A stretch of 56,290 bases of DNA, from NCBI GenBank assembly GCA_017624735.1, contig JAGAMK010000006.1:1-56290 (forward strand), written 5' to 3'. A program made the position numbers and the translations under genes. A model generated the notes under the pieces. The model made no database searches and had not been told where the DNA came from. It was given only the letters and a program-made list of their open reading frames with translations. This document shows positions 54,925-56,290 of the stretch, piece by piece. Each line of letters starts with the position of its first letter. The stretch's first letter is position 1. The stretch comes from Clostridia bacterium (GTDB lineage Bacteria > Bacillota > Clostridia > Oscillospirales > Acutalibacteraceae).

Positions 54925-54953
54925 AAAAGGCTTGACAATCAAGCCTTTTTTTG
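54925..54953 (+). terminator. Terminator after the Wzy-like gene
   Basis: AAAAGGCTTGA/TCAAGCCTTTT, CAA loop, then TTTTTG. Confidence 0.88.
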
Positions 54954-54970
54954 ATAAAATTCATATTTGC

Positions 54971-55034
54971 TATGGACAATTTTGTGTAGTCCATATCCTT
55001 CCTCCCAAGGAGAGTTTGGGGGGCAAAGTCCATA
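54971..55034 (+). promoter_or_regulatory. Structured leader of rpsF with two exclusive pairings
   Basis: TATGGAC (54971-54977) can pair with AGTCCATA at 54988-54995 or with an identical AGTCCATA at 55027-55034, the second abutting the ribosome site AAGGAGG (55034-55040). TCCTT/AAGGA forms a small hairpin between. This would let the leader switch ribosome access. S6:S18 binding leaders are known for this operon in other bacteria. Confidence 0.5.
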
Positions 55035-55049
55035 AGGAGGTGTAAAAGA

Positions 55050-55328
55050 ATGTCAAAGTATGAGACTATTATGGTTTACTCACTTTCAAAGGGTGAGGAA
55101 GCTGCAAAAGAGCTTATGGAAAAATTCAAGGCTCTTGTGGAATCAAACGGCACTCTTGAAAGCGTTGATGAATGGGGCAAGAGAAGACTTGCTTACCTTA
55201 TCAATGACGAGGCTGAAGGTTACTACGTTCTCTTCAACTATGAAGCAGAAGCAGGTTTCCCAGCAGAGCTTGAGCGTGTTGCAAAGATTACTGACGGTGT
55301 TCTCCGTACATTAATCGTTAAGAAGTAA
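55050..55328 (+). CDS. rpsF: 30S ribosomal protein S6
   Basis: A 92-residue S6 starting MSKYETIMVYSLSKGEEAAK with DEWGKRRLAYLINDEAEGYY in the core. It lies on the 30S platform and binds S18. AAGGAGG is 9 nt upstream. rpsF-ssb-rpsR is the standard bacterial operon. Confidence 0.98.
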   Translation: MSKYETIMVYSLSKGEEAAKELMEKFKALVESNGTLESVDEWGKRRLAYLINDEAEGYYVLFNYEAEAGFPAELERVAKITDGVLRTLIVKK

Positions 55329-55344
55329 TCGGAGGTAAAGATTT

Positions 55345-55806
55345 ATGTTAAACAGCGTAATAATTATGGGCAGACTTACTGCAGACCCCGAACTTCGCAC
55401 AACACCAAGCGGTGTTTCAGTAACACGTTTTACTGTTGCAGTTGACCGTCGTTTCCAAAGACAGGGTGAAGACAGACAAACTGACTTCATCAATGTTGTT
55501 GCATGGAGACAAACAGCAGATTTTGTGACAAGATTTTTCAAAAAAGGTCAGATGATTGCTGTTCAGGGTTCACTTCAGGTTAGTAACTATGAAGATAAGA
55601 ACGGAAATAAGCGCACAAACTATGATGTTGTAGCTGATAACGTTTCTTTCTGTGGCAGCAAGAGTGAAAGCGGTAACTTCGGCGCAAGACAGGAATCAGC
55701 ACCTGCTGTTTCTTACCAGAGCGCAGATGCAGGAAGCTTCTCAGTTTTACCCGACGACAACCAGGGATTCCCATTTGCAGACGATGACGAGGGACTCCCA
55801 TTCTGA
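55345..55806 (+). CDS. ssb: Single-stranded DNA-binding protein
   Basis: A 153-residue SSB. The OB-fold covers residues 1-105 (NSVIIMGRLTADPELRTTPS, DFINVVAWRQTADFVTRFFK). A disordered linker follows and the acidic tip DDDEGLPF recruits replication and repair partners. Lying between rpsF and rpsR is standard. GGAGG precedes the ATG. Confidence 0.97.
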   Translation: MLNSVIIMGRLTADPELRTTPSGVSVTRFTVAVDRRFQRQGEDRQTDFINVVAWRQTADFVTRFFKKGQMIAVQGSLQVSNYEDKNGNKRTNYDVVADNVSFCGSKSESGNFGARQESAPAVSYQSADAGSFSVLPDDNQGFPFADDDEGLPF

Positions 55807-55835
55807 TTTAATCTGAATATAGGAGGAAAACTATA

Positions 55836-56078
55836 ATGGCATACGATAAGAACGCAAGACCTAACAGAAAAGGTCGTAAAAAAGTTTGCGCATTTTGTGT
55901 AGAAAAAGTTGAGAAAATCGACTACAAAGATACAGCAAAGCTTCGTCGTTACACATCAGAAAGAGCAAAGATTCTTCCTCGCCGTGTAACAGGCACTTGT
56001 GCATATCATCAGAGAGAGCTTACAACAGCTATCAAAAGAGCTCGTCAAATCGCTCTCATGCCTTACACAAACGACTAA
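55836..56078 (+). CDS. rpsR: 30S ribosomal protein S18, cysteine-containing form
   Basis: An 80-residue S18. [20 protein letters not shown] and the core [20 protein letters not shown] are typical, and the tail [11 protein letters not shown] is complete. The C-x2-C plus a later Cys/His suggests the zinc-type S18. AGGAGG precedes the ATG. Confidence 0.97.
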   Translation: MAYDKNARPNRKGRKKVCAFCVEKVEKIDYKDTAKLRRYTSERAKILPRRVTGTCAYHQRELTTAIKRARQIALMPYTND

Positions 56079-56087
56079 TAAAAAATT

Positions 56088-56114
56088 AAGCCACTCGTAA
56101 GAGTGGCTTTTTTG
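56088..56114 (+). terminator. Terminator of the rpsF-ssb-rpsR operon
   Basis: Perfect 9-bp stem AAGCCACTC/GAGTGGCTT, GTAA loop, then TTTTTG. Confidence 0.92.
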
Positions 56115-56153
56115 TTGGATTGTTATTAAGACCTTAAACCCAATTTACCATAC

Positions 56154-56290
56154 AAATTTGAATTTGTCGGGCTCATCTGATTTCTTGTCTCCCCTGAAAG
56201 GGGAGATGTCACGAAGTGACAGAGGGGTTATAATAATGTGCAAATAAACCCCTCAGTCTTGCCTTCGGCAATCCAGCTCCCCTTTCAGGG
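56154..56290. repeat. MITE-like dispersed repeat, left part of a copy (R5)
   Basis: Starts AAATTTGAATTTGTCGGG and continues nearly base for base as R2 (6876-7012), with one visible change (GCCTTTGGC to GCCTTCGGC) in a hairpin loop. The copy runs off the window end. The near identity 49 kb away suggests recent movement or gene conversion. Confidence 0.8.

Overview
The window looks like a chromosomal segment of a low-to-mid GC Gram-positive, spore-forming anaerobe of the class Clostridia, probably a gut Oscillospiraceae/Ruminococcaceae-type organism. The evidence is strong AGGAGG ribosome sites, a zinc-type S14, a spoVT gene, an oxygen-sensitive anaerobic sulfatase-maturating enzyme, Clostridia-style small gene clusters, and glycan-degrading enzymes (beta-galactosidase, alpha-L-fucosidase, sulfatase). 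No species can be named from sequence alone.

Layout. 1-8.9 kb: end of a dispersed repeat, tRNA-Thr, a small HTH regulator facing a BspA-like leucine-rich repeat protein, an HTH-membrane regulator with a secreted partner, a complete polar amino acid ABC transporter, a 49-residue small protein whose ribosome site lies inside a terminator hairpin, and a SulP anion transporter. 9.0-24.9 kb: the S10-spc-alpha ribosomal superoperon (rpsJ to rplQ, with secY, adk, map, a KOW protein, infA and rpoA), with a structured leader of about 300 nt and two further structured spacers. 24.9-34.8 kb: a phosphodiesterase, a three-gene cluster of small unknown proteins, a glycine riboswitch driving an Na+:alanine/glycine symporter, and a minus-strand operon of carboxypeptidase, acyltransferase, membrane sulfatase and its radical-SAM maturase.

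34.8-45.3 kb is the accessory part. spoVT (minus strand) is intact at the left. To its right are a BcgI-like restriction-modification system with a small HTH controller, then a truncated copy of the spoVT promoter and first codons, then a lactose module (symporter, lacZ, AraC regulator), then a second truncated spoVT 5' copy. Both truncated copies stop matching spoVT at codon 11 and continue into the same about 110-bp tail. This is the pattern expected if cargo modules entered one after another at the 5' end of spoVT, each restoring the gene. No integrase is visible. Each truncated copy keeps a sigma-G-like promoter, a ribosome site and a short open frame starting MKATGIVRRIE. In the restriction module, the reading frame of the specificity subunit opens only through a slippery G GGA AAA heptamer directly before the stop of the RM subunit, with a GGAGG 10 nt upstream and a hairpin 5 nt downstream. 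This is a strong candidate for programmed -1 frameshifting that would make a single-chain enzyme.

45.3-56.3 kb: a DUF4304 protein, a GH29 fucosidase, an ECF sigma factor translationally coupled to a membrane-anchored beta-propeller protein, a yybP-ykoY (Mn2+) riboswitch before a P-type ATPase, a Wzy/WaaL-type membrane protein, and the rpsF-ssb-rpsR operon. A MITE-like repeat with paired hairpins occurs at least five times, including both window ends.
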